Of a stretch of DNA of 64,000 nucleotides, positions 1 to 8,623 are shown in pieces. Source of the DNA: DATLNF01 sp963765815 (lineage in GTDB: Bacteria; Actinomycetota; Actinomycetes; BP-191); the NCBI GenBank assembly GCA_963765815.1, contig CAVXXT010000008.1, positions 744,001 to 808,000 of the forward strand, in the 5' to 3' direction. The notes under the pieces were generated by a model, which searched no databases, was not told where the DNA came from, and was given only the letters and a program-made list of their open reading frames with translations. Within the stretch, counting starts at the first letter, position 1, and each line of letters opens with the position of its first letter. The position numbers were made by a program, and so were the translations under genes.

Positions 1-234
1 GCGAGCGCCCTCCTCCATGCGCACGAGATCGGCCACACCCTCGGCGGGCACCACCACTTCGGCAACTGCGTCCAAGGCGTGACCCCGTCCGACGTGACCG
101 GGGGGCCGGAGCTCAGTCACTGCACGGTCATGGCCAGTGGTGCGCACGGCGCTCCGATGTGGGCGCAGTCACACGAGTTCGACTCGATCAACGCCGTGAT
201 CATCCGCGGCCACGCCCTGGCCTACGCCTCCTGA
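1..234 (+). CDS. Secreted zinc metalloprotease (metzincin), C-terminal fragment
   Basis: The reading frame is open from base 1 and stops at 232-234, so only the last 77 residues are present. They contain the metzincin zinc site HEIGHTLGGHHH (HExxHxxGxxH: two zinc histidines, catalytic Glu, third histidine), followed by a CTVM segment that fits the Met-turn. The protein resembles the complete protease at 52872-53663, which has HELGHLMGAHHH and CSVM at the same spacing, so the two are probably paralogues. By analogy it is an exported peptidase. The substrate is unknown and the N-terminus lies outside the window. Confidence 0.85.
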   Translation, partial: ASALLHAHEIGHTLGGHHHFGNCVQGVTPSDVTGGPELSHCTVMASGAHGAPMWAQSHEFDSINAVIIRGHALAYAS

Positions 235-246
235 CCCTGGCGCCGC

Positions 247-306
247 CAGCAAGATCCTGGCGTTCAGGGTGCGGGCCAGACGGCAGCGAAAGCCAGGATC
301 TTGCTG
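247..306. repeat. Inverted repeat, 15-bp perfect arms
   Basis: Left arm CAGCAAGATCCTGGC at 247-261 is the exact reverse complement of 292-306, with a 30-base spacer. It begins 13 bases after the metalloprotease stop and ends 59 bases before prfB. The arms are not G/C-only and no T-run follows, unlike a standard intrinsic terminator. Similar long-armed repeats occur at 5911, 29605, 30649 and 45484. Confidence 0.8.
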
Positions 307-365
307 AGGGGCAGGGCCGGTAGGCTCGGGGGACCCCACCCCCAGCACGTAGGAGAAGCGCCGCC

Positions 366-1475
<1,110 letters not shown>

Positions 1476-1493
1476 TGCTGTCCGCCGGCTGAC

Positions 1494-2708
1494 TCAGTGG
1501 CCGCGGGGGGCGACCGACGCGAGCAGGTCGTGGGCCGCGCCCCAGCGGCGGTGGTCCGCCGCCTCGATGCTGGGCCGCGCGATCACGTAGCCCTGCGCGC
1601 TGCGCACCCCGAGGCGTCGCGCCGCATTGAGGTCGTCGGCGGTCTCGACGCCCTCGGCCAGCACGGTCGCGCCGAGCTCGAAGGCGAGCAGCACGAAGCC
1701 TGATACGACGCTGCGTCGCGCCGGGTCGTGGTGCAGACCGTCGACCAGCGTGCGGTCGACCTTGATGATGTCCGGGCGCATCTCGACGACGTGCTGCATC
1801 GACGCGTAGCCGGCGCCCGCGTCATCGACGGCGACCCGCATTCCCTTGTCCCGCAGTGGTTTCAACGCGTTGCGCAGCTCGGCGTAGTCGGCCACCGCCG
1901 CGTGCTCGGTGATCTCGAGAACCAGCCGGTGCCACGGGATGTCGTCGAGGTCAGGCACCGCGTTGACGAGGTTCATCGCGACGGCCGGCGCCAGGTTGAG
2001 GCCGAGGTAGATGGGGTCGCGCAGCGTCGGCAGCAGCGAGAAGGCGCAGGTCACCGCCATCTGCTCGAGCTCCATGCCGAGGCCGACCTCGTGCGCCGCG
2101 GCGAAGACGACGTCCGGCGTGCCGAAGCCGGCCGGGAACCGCGAGAGCGCCTCCATGCCGATGCAGCGGCCGTTGTCGAGGCTGACGATCGGCTGCAGCG
2201 CGATGTCGACGACCCCGCCGTCGACCAGGCCCTGGATCCGCTCCCGGCTCCGGTCCCGCGCTCGCTGCGCCGCCAGCTCGTCAACCAGCAGGCCGGCGAG
2301 CAGCTCCAGGAAGCGGACGTCGCGCCGGGTCAGCTCGGGCTGCGCGTCGCAGCTGATGCAGCACAGCGAGCCGTACACCGACCCGTCGGGCATGGTCAGC
2401 GGGACGCCGATGTAGCTGCCGATGCCGAACTGCTGCGTCCAGGGCAGTGCGCGGACACGGTCGTTCGAGGCGACGTCGGGAATGACGTTGGGGAGGTCGC
2501 CCGCGACCATCCGAGAGCAGTAGGTGTCCTCCAGCGGGGTCGCCGTGCCGACCGACATGCCGAAGATGGCGGTGTCCCCTTCGACGACCTTGAGGACCTG
2601 CTGGCCGCCCTCGAACGCCGCGACGTACGCGACATCCATCTCCAGGTGCTTGCGGGCCAGCTCGACGATCCGATCGACCTGCAGGCCCGCGAGCCCGGAC
2701 AGATCCAC
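1494..2708 (-). CDS. GAF-EAL protein, putative cyclic-di-GMP phosphodiesterase
   Basis: The protein has 404 residues from a GTG 10 bases after the upstream stop. Roughly residues 10-165 form a GAF sensor domain and 175-400 an EAL domain. Residues usual for an active phosphodiesterase are visible: EAL in GMEALSRFP, the Asn in GLNLAP, the Glu pair in LEITEH, DD in VDDAGAGY, Lys in IKVDRT and Glu in LAEGVET. The loop-6 motif is DDAGAGYAS instead of DDFGTGYSS, so activity is likely but not certain. There is no GGDEF domain. It is the second gene of a two-gene unit after a small zinc-ribbon membrane protein. Confidence 0.88.
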   Translation of the reverse strand: MDLSGLAGLQVDRIVELARKHLEMDVAYVAAFEGGQQVLKVVEGDTAIFGMSVGTATPLEDTYCSRMVAGDLPNVIPDVASNDRVRALPWTQQFGIGSYIGVPLTMPDGSVYGSLCCISCDAQPELTRRDVRFLELLAGLLVDELAAQRARDRSRERIQGLVDGGVVDIALQPIVSLDNGRCIGMEALSRFPAGFGTPDVVFAAAHEVGLGMELEQMAVTCAFSLLPTLRDPIYLGLNLAPAVAMNLVNAVPDLDDIPWHRLVLEITEHAAVADYAELRNALKPLRDKGMRVAVDDAGAGYASMQHVVEMRPDIIKVDRTLVDGLHHDPARRSVVSGFVLLAFELGATVLAEGVETADDLNAARRLGVRSAQGYVIARPSIEAADHRRWGAAHDLLASVAPRGH

Positions 2709-2718
2709 GCCGGACCGC

Positions 2719-2892
2719 TCAGCCGGCGAGCAGCGCGAGGAGCACGACGAGGAGCGCGAGCAGGCCGAGGATCTCGGGCCGCATCGGCGCACGCCCGGCG
2801 TGCACCGTCTCGCGGGAGACCGCGCAGGTCGTGCAGCGCGCCTCAGAGACACGGCCGCCGCAGGCAGCGCAGACCAGCTCCTCGCAGCACAC
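2719..2892 (-). CDS. Small zinc-ribbon-like tail-anchored membrane protein
   Basis: A 57-residue protein. The chosen GTG at 2892 follows a GAGGAG Shine-Dalgarno at six-base spacing; an ATG at 2997 in the same frame would add 35 low-complexity residues. The N-terminus has paired cysteines (CC, CAACG, CTTC) that could bind zinc, and the last 20 residues are one hydrophobic helix (ILGLLALLVVLLALLAG). It lies directly before the GAF-EAL gene and may be co-translated with it. Function unknown. Confidence 0.6.
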   Translation of the reverse strand: MCCEELVCAACGGRVSEARCTTCAVSRETVHAGRAPMRPEILGLLALLVVLLALLAG

Positions 2893-3022
2893 TGGCGGCT
2901 CCTCGGGGGTCGGTGGACCTGATCCATGGTCGCACGCCGGCCGTGAGCGCGCCTCGGCGATCGGCGAACAACCCGGCGTTAGGGTGGAGGAGCCCATTGC
3001 CTAACCCGAGGACGTCTCTGCC

Positions 3023-3712
3023 GTGATCCGGCTCGACAACGTCACGAAGTTCTACCCGAACACGGCGAAGCCCGCGCTGTCGGGCGTCACCGTCGATGTG
3101 GACAAGGGCGAGTTCGTCTTCCTCGTCGGGTCCTCCGGGTCGGGCAAGTCGACGTTCCTGCGGCTGCTCCTCAAGGAGGAGTCGCCCACGTCGGGCTCGG
3201 TGCACGTCGCCGGCAAGGACCTCTCCCGGCTGTCCCACTGGAAGGTCCCCGCGCTGCGCCGCACGATCGGCTGCGTCTTCCAGGACTTCCGGCTGCTGCC
3301 CAACAAGACGGTGTTCGAGAACGTCGCCTTCGCGCTCGAGGTGATCGGCAAGCACCGGCACCAGATCGAGAAGGTCGTGCCGGAGGTGCTCGACCTGGTC
3401 GGCCTCGAGGGCAAGGCGGCCCGGCTGCCCGACGAGCTCTCCGGCGGTGAGCAGCAGCGCGTCGCGATCGCCCGCGCCTTCGTCAACAAGCCGATGATCG
3501 TCATCGCCGACGAGCCGACCGGAAACCTCGACCCGGCGACCAGCGTCGGCATCATGAAGCTGCTCGACCGCATCAACCGCACCGGTACGACGGTGCTCAT
3601 GGCGACCCACGACGCCGCGATCGTCGACTCGATGCGCCGCCGCGTCGTCGAGCTCGACGGTGGCCTCGTCGTGCGCGACCAGGCCCGCGGCGTCTACGGC
3701 TACTCGAAGTAA
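3023..3712 (+). CDS. ftsE: Cell division ATP-binding protein FtsE
   Basis: The 229-residue ABC ATPase couples ATP hydrolysis at the division site to FtsX and its periplasmic or cell-wall hydrolase partner. Walker A is GSSGSGKST (about residues 36-44), the Q-loop lies in VFQDFRLL, the signature is LSGGEQQR and Walker B is VIADEPTGNLD. The GTG start follows a short leader. ftsX begins 12 bases downstream, and the M23 peptidase that FtsEX would control follows, the usual actinobacterial order. Confidence 0.96.
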   Translation: MIRLDNVTKFYPNTAKPALSGVTVDVDKGEFVFLVGSSGSGKSTFLRLLLKEESPTSGSVHVAGKDLSRLSHWKVPALRRTIGCVFQDFRLLPNKTVFENVAFALEVIGKHRHQIEKVVPEVLDLVGLEGKAARLPDELSGGEQQRVAIARAFVNKPMIVIADEPTGNLDPATSVGIMKLLDRINRTGTTVLMATHDAAIVDSMRRRVVELDGGLVVRDQARGVYGYSK

Positions 3713-3724
3713 GGGGCGCGACCA

Positions 3725-4597
3725 GTGCGTGCGCAGTTCGTCCTGTCCGAGATCCTCATCGGGCTCCGCCGCAACCTCACGATGACGGTCGCCGTCATCG
3801 TGACGGTCGCCATCTCGCTGTCGCTGGCCGGCACCGGGCTGCTGCTGCGCCGCCAGGTCGAGCTGATGAAGGGCCACTGGTACGACCGGATCGAGGTATC
3901 GATCTTCCTCGCCCAGGACGTGACTGAGCCCCAGCGCGAGTCCATCCAGGACGACCTGCAGGCGCTGCCCGAGGTCGAGCGGGTCGAGTACGAGAGCAAG
4001 GCCGACGCCTACAAGCGGTTCAAGGAGCAGTTCGCCGACTCGCCCGACCTGATCGAGAACACGACGGAGGACTCGCTGCCCGAGTCCTTCCGGGTGAAGC
4101 TCAAGGACCCGGAGAAGTTCGACGTCGTCGCGAGCGCGTTCGCCGAGCGGGCCGGCGTGGAGAAGGTGCTCAACCAGCGCGAGCTGCTCGGCGACTTCTT
4201 CCGCGCGATCCGCAAGATCCAGATCGCGGCCATCGTCGGCGCGGTGCTGCAGCTGATCGCGGCGGCGTTCCTCATCTCCAACACCATCCGGGTCGCGGCG
4301 TTCAGCCGGCGGCGCGAGACCGGGATCATGCGGCTGGTCGGGGCGTCCAACCTCTACATCCAGCTGCCGTTCCTCCTGGAGGGCGCGCTGGCCGGGCTGA
4401 TCGGCTCCGGGCTCGCGATCGGGCTGCTGGCGATGCTGAAGGTCTTCCTGATCGACGCGCTGAGCAAGGACATCACCTTCACGCCGTACATCGGGTGGGA
4501 CGCGCTGATGTCCGACATCCCGCTGCTCCTGCTCGTCGGCGTCGGGCTCTCGGCGCTGGCGTCGTTCATCACCCTGCGGAAGTACTTGCGGGTCTAG
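3725..4597 (+). CDS. ftsX: Cell division permease-like protein FtsX
   Basis: This 290-residue membrane protein pairs with FtsE. It has a short N-terminal cytoplasmic part, a first membrane helix (about 20-42), a large extracellular loop (about 45-165) that in known FtsX proteins binds the hydrolase partner, then three helices from about 170 to the end, with the conserved FSRRRETGIMRLVGAS loop between helices. GTG start. It is translated from the ftsE message and precedes the coiled-coil M23 peptidase. Confidence 0.96.
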   Translation: MRAQFVLSEILIGLRRNLTMTVAVIVTVAISLSLAGTGLLLRRQVELMKGHWYDRIEVSIFLAQDVTEPQRESIQDDLQALPEVERVEYESKADAYKRFKEQFADSPDLIENTTEDSLPESFRVKLKDPEKFDVVASAFAERAGVEKVLNQRELLGDFFRAIRKIQIAAIVGAVLQLIAAAFLISNTIRVAAFSRRRETGIMRLVGASNLYIQLPFLLEGALAGLIGSGLAIGLLAMLKVFLIDALSKDITFTPYIGWDALMSDIPLLLLVGVGLSALASFITLRKYLRV

Positions 4598-4689
4598 GAG
4601 CCGCCCTCGTGCCTGCGACGCGATCGGCTGCCCGTTCTGTACTCTTGGTGCTGGTGTGACCCGTGTGACTCGACCGCTGAGGGGGGCCG

Positions 4690-5898
4690 ATGACCCGCAC
4701 CCGCGGACTCGCCGCGCTCGCCGCGGTGATGGCGGTTGCTCTGCTCCCGCTGGCCGCTCCCGCCGGCGCGCAGAGCAGCGACGAGCAGCGCAAGCGCAAC
4801 GTCGACAAGAGCATCGCCGCGCAGCGGCATGAGCTGGCCGAGTCGAGCGCGGCGCTGGCCCGCGCCGGCGAGGCGCTCGCCCGGATCTCGGTGCAGCTGC
4901 CGGCGGCGATCGAGCGGCAGGAGCGGGCCAAGGGTGAGCTGGCTGCAGCGGAGGCGCGGTTCAGCGGGCTGACCACCGAGCTGCGTCGCGCAGAAGCGGC
5001 TGTTGCATCGGGCGAGCGGGCCACCGACGCGGCGTCGGCGCGGGTCGCCGACCGCCGGAAGACCATCGACGCGATGGTGCGGGCGACGTACATGCAGGGC
5101 CCGAGCGCCTACCTCGGGCTGATGATGAGCTCGACGACGCCGGAGGACTTCTTCTCCCGTGCGACCTACATCCAGCACTCCGTGCACCGGCAGCGCACGG
5201 CGCTGAACGAGATCGCTGACCGTCGCGCCGAGCTGGCCGCGCGCACCGCGCAGGTCGACCAGCGGCGCGGGCAGCTGACCAAGAGCCAGCAGGCCGCGGC
5301 CGCGGCGCTGGAGCGGATCGAGGCGCTCACCCGCGAGGCGGTGCTCGCGCGGCGGGCCGTTGCCGCGCAGGTCGCCGAGCGCGCCGACGCGCTGAAGGTC
5401 GCGGCGCGCGAGAAGGCGGCCGACGAGGCGCGCTATCGCCAGCTGCAGGCCGAGTCGCGTCGTCTTGCGGAGCAGATCCGCCGGTCGGCGTCGCGCGGCT
5501 CCGGGCGCGTCGGCAAGGGCGGGCTGATCTGGCCGGCCAACGGGGAGGTGACGTCGCGCTACGGCTGGCGCACCCATCCGATCTACGGCAGCCGGCGCTT
5601 CCACGCCGGCGTCGACATCGGCGCCGGCAACGGCGCGACGATCCGCGCGGCCACCTCGGGCAAGGTCATCCACGCCGGCCCGTCCAGCGGCTACGGCAAC
5701 CTCGTCGTCATCGACCACGGCAACGGCTTCTCGACGGCGTACGCCCACCAGAGCCGGATCAAGGTGAGCAACGGCCAGAAGGTCTCGCGCGGCGACGTCG
5801 TCGGGTACGTCGGCAGCACCGGCAACTCGACCGGGCCGCACCTGCACTTCGAGACGCGCATCAACGGCGACACCGTCGACCCCATGAAGTACTACTAG
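4690..5898 (+). CDS. Coiled-coil M23 (LytM) peptidoglycan endopeptidase, probable FtsEX partner
   Basis: A 402-residue secreted protein. Residues 1-28 are a signal peptide (ending near PAGAQ). About 30-270 is a long Ala/Arg/Glu-rich coiled coil like EnvC or PcsB. About 280-400 is a LytM domain with the zinc residues in FHAGVDIG and the HLH of GPHLHFE, so it should be catalytically active. It follows ftsX with a 92-base gap and its own ATG after GAGGGGGG. By family knowledge the coiled coil is held by the FtsX loop and released on ATP hydrolysis to cut septal peptidoglycan; that link here is inference from gene order. Confidence 0.9.
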   Translation: MTRTRGLAALAAVMAVALLPLAAPAGAQSSDEQRKRNVDKSIAAQRHELAESSAALARAGEALARISVQLPAAIERQERAKGELAAAEARFSGLTTELRRAEAAVASGERATDAASARVADRRKTIDAMVRATYMQGPSAYLGLMMSSTTPEDFFSRATYIQHSVHRQRTALNEIADRRAELAARTAQVDQRRGQLTKSQQAAAAALERIEALTREAVLARRAVAAQVAERADALKVAAREKAADEARYRQLQAESRRLAEQIRRSASRGSGRVGKGGLIWPANGEVTSRYGWRTHPIYGSRRFHAGVDIGAGNGATIRAATSGKVIHAGPSSGYGNLVVIDHGNGFSTAYAHQSRIKVSNGQKVSRGDVVGYVGSTGNSTGPHLHFETRINGDTVDPMKYY

Positions 5899-5910
5899 CC
5901 CCCCCCGCTT

Positions 5911-5965
5911 CCGAACTGCGCGACTGGCTGAGCACGGCGACCGCTACCGGCGCCGCGCAGTTCGG
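5911..5965. repeat. Inverted repeat, 12-bp perfect arms
   Basis: CCGAACTGCGCG at 5911-5922 is matched by its exact reverse complement at 5954-5965, with 31 bases between. It starts 13 bases after the M23 peptidase stop and ends 28 bases before the next start codon. The segment AACTGCGCG also occurs inside the hairpin at 29605-29650, hinting at a shared module. No T-tract follows. Confidence 0.75.
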
Positions 5966-5992
5966 GGTGGACCGGGCCGATAAACTGGGCGG

Positions 5993-7168
5993 ATGACCGG
6001 GTCGGTGTGGCGGAGGCGCGGGCTGCGCGTCACCGCGGCCTGCCTGACCATCGTCGCGACCTTTCTTTCGGCTTCCTGGCCGCGCGGCTCGGCGAGAGCT
6101 CGCCCCGCCCGAGTGACCGGGTCGGCGTGCTCGACGAGGCGATGGCGCGGATCCGCGACAGCGCCGCGTCCGACGTGAGCGACGCGGCTCTCAAGCGGGC
6201 CGCGATCGAGGGCATGCTGCGCGCGCTCGACGACGACTACGCCGCCTACCTCGCCGTCCGACGACGTCACCCGCTTCGACCAGCTGCTCGAGGGTCGCTA
6301 CACCGGCGTCGGGCTGTGGCTCGCGTCCGAGCGCAAGGCGATCGAGGTCGTCAGCGTGCTCCCCGCGTCACCGGCCGCGCAGGCCGGACTCGTCGTCGGC
6401 GACGAGGTCGTCTCTGTCGCTGGACGCACCGTCGTCGGCGCTCCGGTGTCGACGGTGGTCGAGGCGCTGCGCGGGAAGTCGGGTACGGCGGTCGTCCTCG
6501 GCGTACGCCGGGCGGGTGTGCTGCGCACCGTGCGGCTGCGCCGCTCGGACGTTGCCGCGCGAGACGTCCTGGTGGACCACCCCGCGCCGTCGGTCGGGCG
6601 GATCCGGGTCGCGGCGTTCTCCAAGGGCACCGGCGAGCAGGTGCGCGTCGCCGCGAAGAAGCTGCGGTCGGAGAAGGTGCGCGGCATCGTGCTCGACCTG
6701 CGCGGCAATCCCGGCGGGCTGCTGGTCGAGGGCGTCGAGGTGGCGTCGGCGTTCCTGCAGGGCGGGACGGTCGTGAGCTATCGGCTGCGCGGCCAGTCGC
6801 CGACCGTGTTCAACGCGACTGCGCGCGGCGACACGCAGACCTCTCTCGTCGTGCTGGTCGACGGCGGCACCGCGAGCTCCGCCGAGGTCGTCGCGGCCGC
6901 GCTGCAGGACCGCAACCGCGCGCTGATCGTCGGCGCGCACAGCTTCGGCAAGGGCTCGGTGCAGCAGCCCTTCCAGCTCGCCGACGGCTCAGCGCTGGAG
7001 ATCACCGTCGCGCCGTACCTCACGCCGTCCGGCCGCGCGCTCGAGGGCGTGGGTGTCACGCCCGACGTCGACGTCGCGTCGACCGCCACCGGCGAGGTCG
7101 CCCTGCAGCGCGCGATCGACGTCCTGGTCGGCATCGTCGCCGACGCCGGACCCCCGGCGCGGGGCTGA
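5993..7168 (+). pseudogene. C-terminal processing peptidase (S41, PDZ), broken by two frameshifts
   Basis: Three reading frames joined in order give one tail-specific protease of about 390 residues: N-terminal membrane anchor, a CTP N-terminal helix region (DEAMARIRDSA), a PDZ domain (about 6320-6540) and the S41 domain. The Ser motif lies in GGTASSAEVVAAAL and the Lys in GKGSVQQP, so the catalytic Ser-Lys pair is intact. Frame changes lie near 6061-6076 (a missing base in a T-rich run restores FGFLAARLGE) and near 6251-6260 (an extra base before PSDDVTRF). The flanking genes are undamaged. Either a recent pseudogene or a sequencing error; the intact catalytic motifs favour error. Confidence 0.8.
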
Positions 7169-7178
7169 TCAGCCGCCC

Positions 7179-7655
7179 ATGAGCCCCAAGGAGACCGGCC
7201 GCAAGCTGGTCGCGCAGAACAAGAAGGCCCGGCACGACTACTCGATCATCGACGTCTACGAGGCCGGGCTGGTGCTCACCGGCACCGAGGTGAAGTCGCT
7301 GCGGGCCGGCCGCGCGTCGCTCGTCGACGCCTACGCCGAGGTCAAGGACGGCGAGATGTTCCTGCGCGGCGCGCACATCCCGGAGTACACGCAGGGCACC
7401 TGGACGAATCATGAGCCGCGCCGGGTCCGCAAGCTGCTGCTGCACCGCGAGGAGATCGAGAAGCTGATCGGCAAGACCAAGGAGGGCGGCTACACGATCG
7501 TGCCGCTCCAGCTGTACTTCAAGGACGGCCGGGCCAAGGTCGAGATCGCGCTGGCCAAGGGCAAGAAGTCCTACGACAAGCGCGCCGACCTCGCGTCGAA
7601 GCAGGCGGTCCGGGAGACCGCCCGCGAGCTCACCCGCCGCTCCAAGGGCCGCTGA
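7179..7655 (+). CDS. smpB: SsrA-binding protein SmpB
   Basis: A 158-residue protein that delivers tmRNA to stalled ribosomes. Family motifs are present: LTGTEVKSLRAGRASL, the AHIPEYTQG segment, and the basic C-terminal tail that enters the mRNA channel (SYDKRADLASKQAVRETARELTRRSKGR). The ATG at 7179 lies 10 bases after the protease stop. Its RNA partner ssrA is encoded 172 bases downstream on the same strand. Confidence 0.97.
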   Translation: MSPKETGRKLVAQNKKARHDYSIIDVYEAGLVLTGTEVKSLRAGRASLVDAYAEVKDGEMFLRGAHIPEYTQGTWTNHEPRRVRKLLLHREEIEKLIGKTKEGGYTIVPLQLYFKDGRAKVEIALAKGKKSYDKRADLASKQAVRETARELTRRSKGR

Positions 7656-7827
7656 CCCACTCCGTCGTACGTCCCCGAACGAATCGCGACCCGATCGCAT
7701 TTCGTTCGTTTCCGTGCGGGGGCTGCGACCTGGTCGCATCTCGTCGGTGGTCTCGAGCGTCGGAAGAACTCGATAGGTGCCCGCGTTGAACCGTGGGTAC
7801 GCTGTACGACGTACGGATTCCCTTGAA
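7656..7827 (+). other. smpB-ssrA intergenic region with inverted and direct repeats
   Basis: Three elements are visible. CGAACGAA at 7676-7683 is matched by TTCGTTCG at 7701-7708. GCGACCCGATCGCAT (7686-7700) and GCGACCTGGTCGCAT (7725-7739) form an imperfect direct repeat, 12 of 15 identical, each itself partly palindromic. A possible ssrA promoter is TTGAAC at 7786-7791 with TACGGA at 7812-7817; the 20-base spacing is longer than ideal, so this is weak. The repeats could end smpB transcription or bind a regulator. Confidence 0.4.
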
Positions 7828-8184
7828 GGGGGTGAATGGTCTCGACTTCGGATGTCGGGGCAGGAGAAGCGGGCCGAGGAAGGCGACGATGATCTCGTTA
7901 ACCACGAAATGTCGCACAAGAAACAAGCGCCGATAACTACGCGCTCGCTGCCTAACTCGCGTTAGCAGCCGTCAGCCCCGGAGTGCCTCCGGCCGGGATG
8001 CTGGCGTCGCTAGGAGGCTCACCGACCTCCCCGGTCACGGGGGAGTGAGGGACATCGAACAGTGACTGAGCCCGGCACCGACTCGCTCGCGTGATCGGTG
8101 GGGCCGAGAAAACCACAGCGAGCTGCGCCCGGAGAAGACCTGTTGCGGTACCGAAGGACGCGGGTTCGATTCCCGCCACCTCCA
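7828..8184 (+). ncRNA. ssrA: Transfer-messenger RNA (tmRNA)
   Basis: The 5' end GGGGGTG pairs with CACCTCC at 8177-8183 to form the tRNA-like acceptor stem, with discriminator A at 8184; CCA is not encoded. The 5' segment GGTCTCGACTTCG and the 3' T-arm GGGTTCGATTCCC are characteristic. The tag reading frame runs from about GCA 7914 to TAA 7953-7955 and encodes AQETSADNYALAA, ending in the ALAA degron seen in actinobacteria. Length is about 357 bases, in the usual range. It works with SmpB to rescue stalled ribosomes and tag incomplete proteins for proteolysis. The exact resume codon is inferred from the frame. Confidence 0.95.
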
Positions 8185-8203
8185 CGATCGGAATACGAGA
8201 GCC

Positions 8204-8231
8204 GCCGTACTCATCCGAGTACGGCTGCTTT
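8204..8231 (+). terminator. Intrinsic terminator of ssrA
   Basis: GCCGTACTC at 8204-8212 pairs perfectly with GAGTACGGC at 8217-8225 around a 4-base loop, followed by TGCTTT. It lies 20 bases after the tmRNA and 12 bases before the stop of the convergent immunity-type gene, so it may serve both directions. Confidence 0.75.
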
Positions 8232-8242
8232 CGTCGCGGGGA

Positions 8243-8599
8243 CTAGCAGATCCGCTCGCGCCGAGACTCGGTGTGCTCCGAGCCACCCCAGTCGACGATT
8301 GCGTCGACGTGTCCTGCGGGGCAGAGCACCGTTCTGAGAACGGGCCGTACCGCGTCGAGCGCTACCTCCGCATCCGGCGTGGCGATGTAGAACACGACCT
8401 CTTCCCCCAAATACTCGTTCCCGTCCAGCACGGACGGTGGCGGCAGGGCAGCCTCGATCGCGTTCTCAACTTGTCGGCCGTCGAGAGGCTCCGGCATCTC
8501 GTGATCGCCCGGACGGGGCGTGAGAACGATCCGAAGCGACTGCCAGTCCGCCGGGTATGGGTTCTTCGGACGCAGCAGACTTGCGAGGAACTTCTTCAC
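8243..8599 (-). CDS. Putative immunity protein for the RHS toxin
   Basis: A 118-residue cytoplasmic-looking protein without signal peptide or membrane segments, rich in Glu and Asp, with a plausible alpha/beta pattern (EVVFYIATPDAEVALDAVRPVLRTVLC). It starts with ATG 24 bases after the stop of the giant RHS gene and is the last gene before the convergent tmRNA. No family is recognised. Position immediately behind a polymorphic toxin whose C-terminus is a nuclease-like domain is the classic place for the cognate immunity gene; that role is inference. Confidence 0.6.
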   Translation of the reverse strand: MKKFLASLLRPKNPYPADWQSLRIVLTPRPGDHEMPEPLDGRQVENAIEAALPPPSVLDGNEYLGEEVVFYIATPDAEVALDAVRPVLRTVLCPAGHVDAIVDWGGSEHTESRRERIC

Positions 8600-8623
8600 T
8601 TCGTACCCGTTCCGTCAGGGCCG

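Noticed and set aside
7828..8242. Genomic island attachment site at the ssrA 3' end, with the RHS gene as cargo
   Set aside because: ssrA is a common integration site, but I see no second copy of its 3' end near 15.8 kb and no integrase gene.
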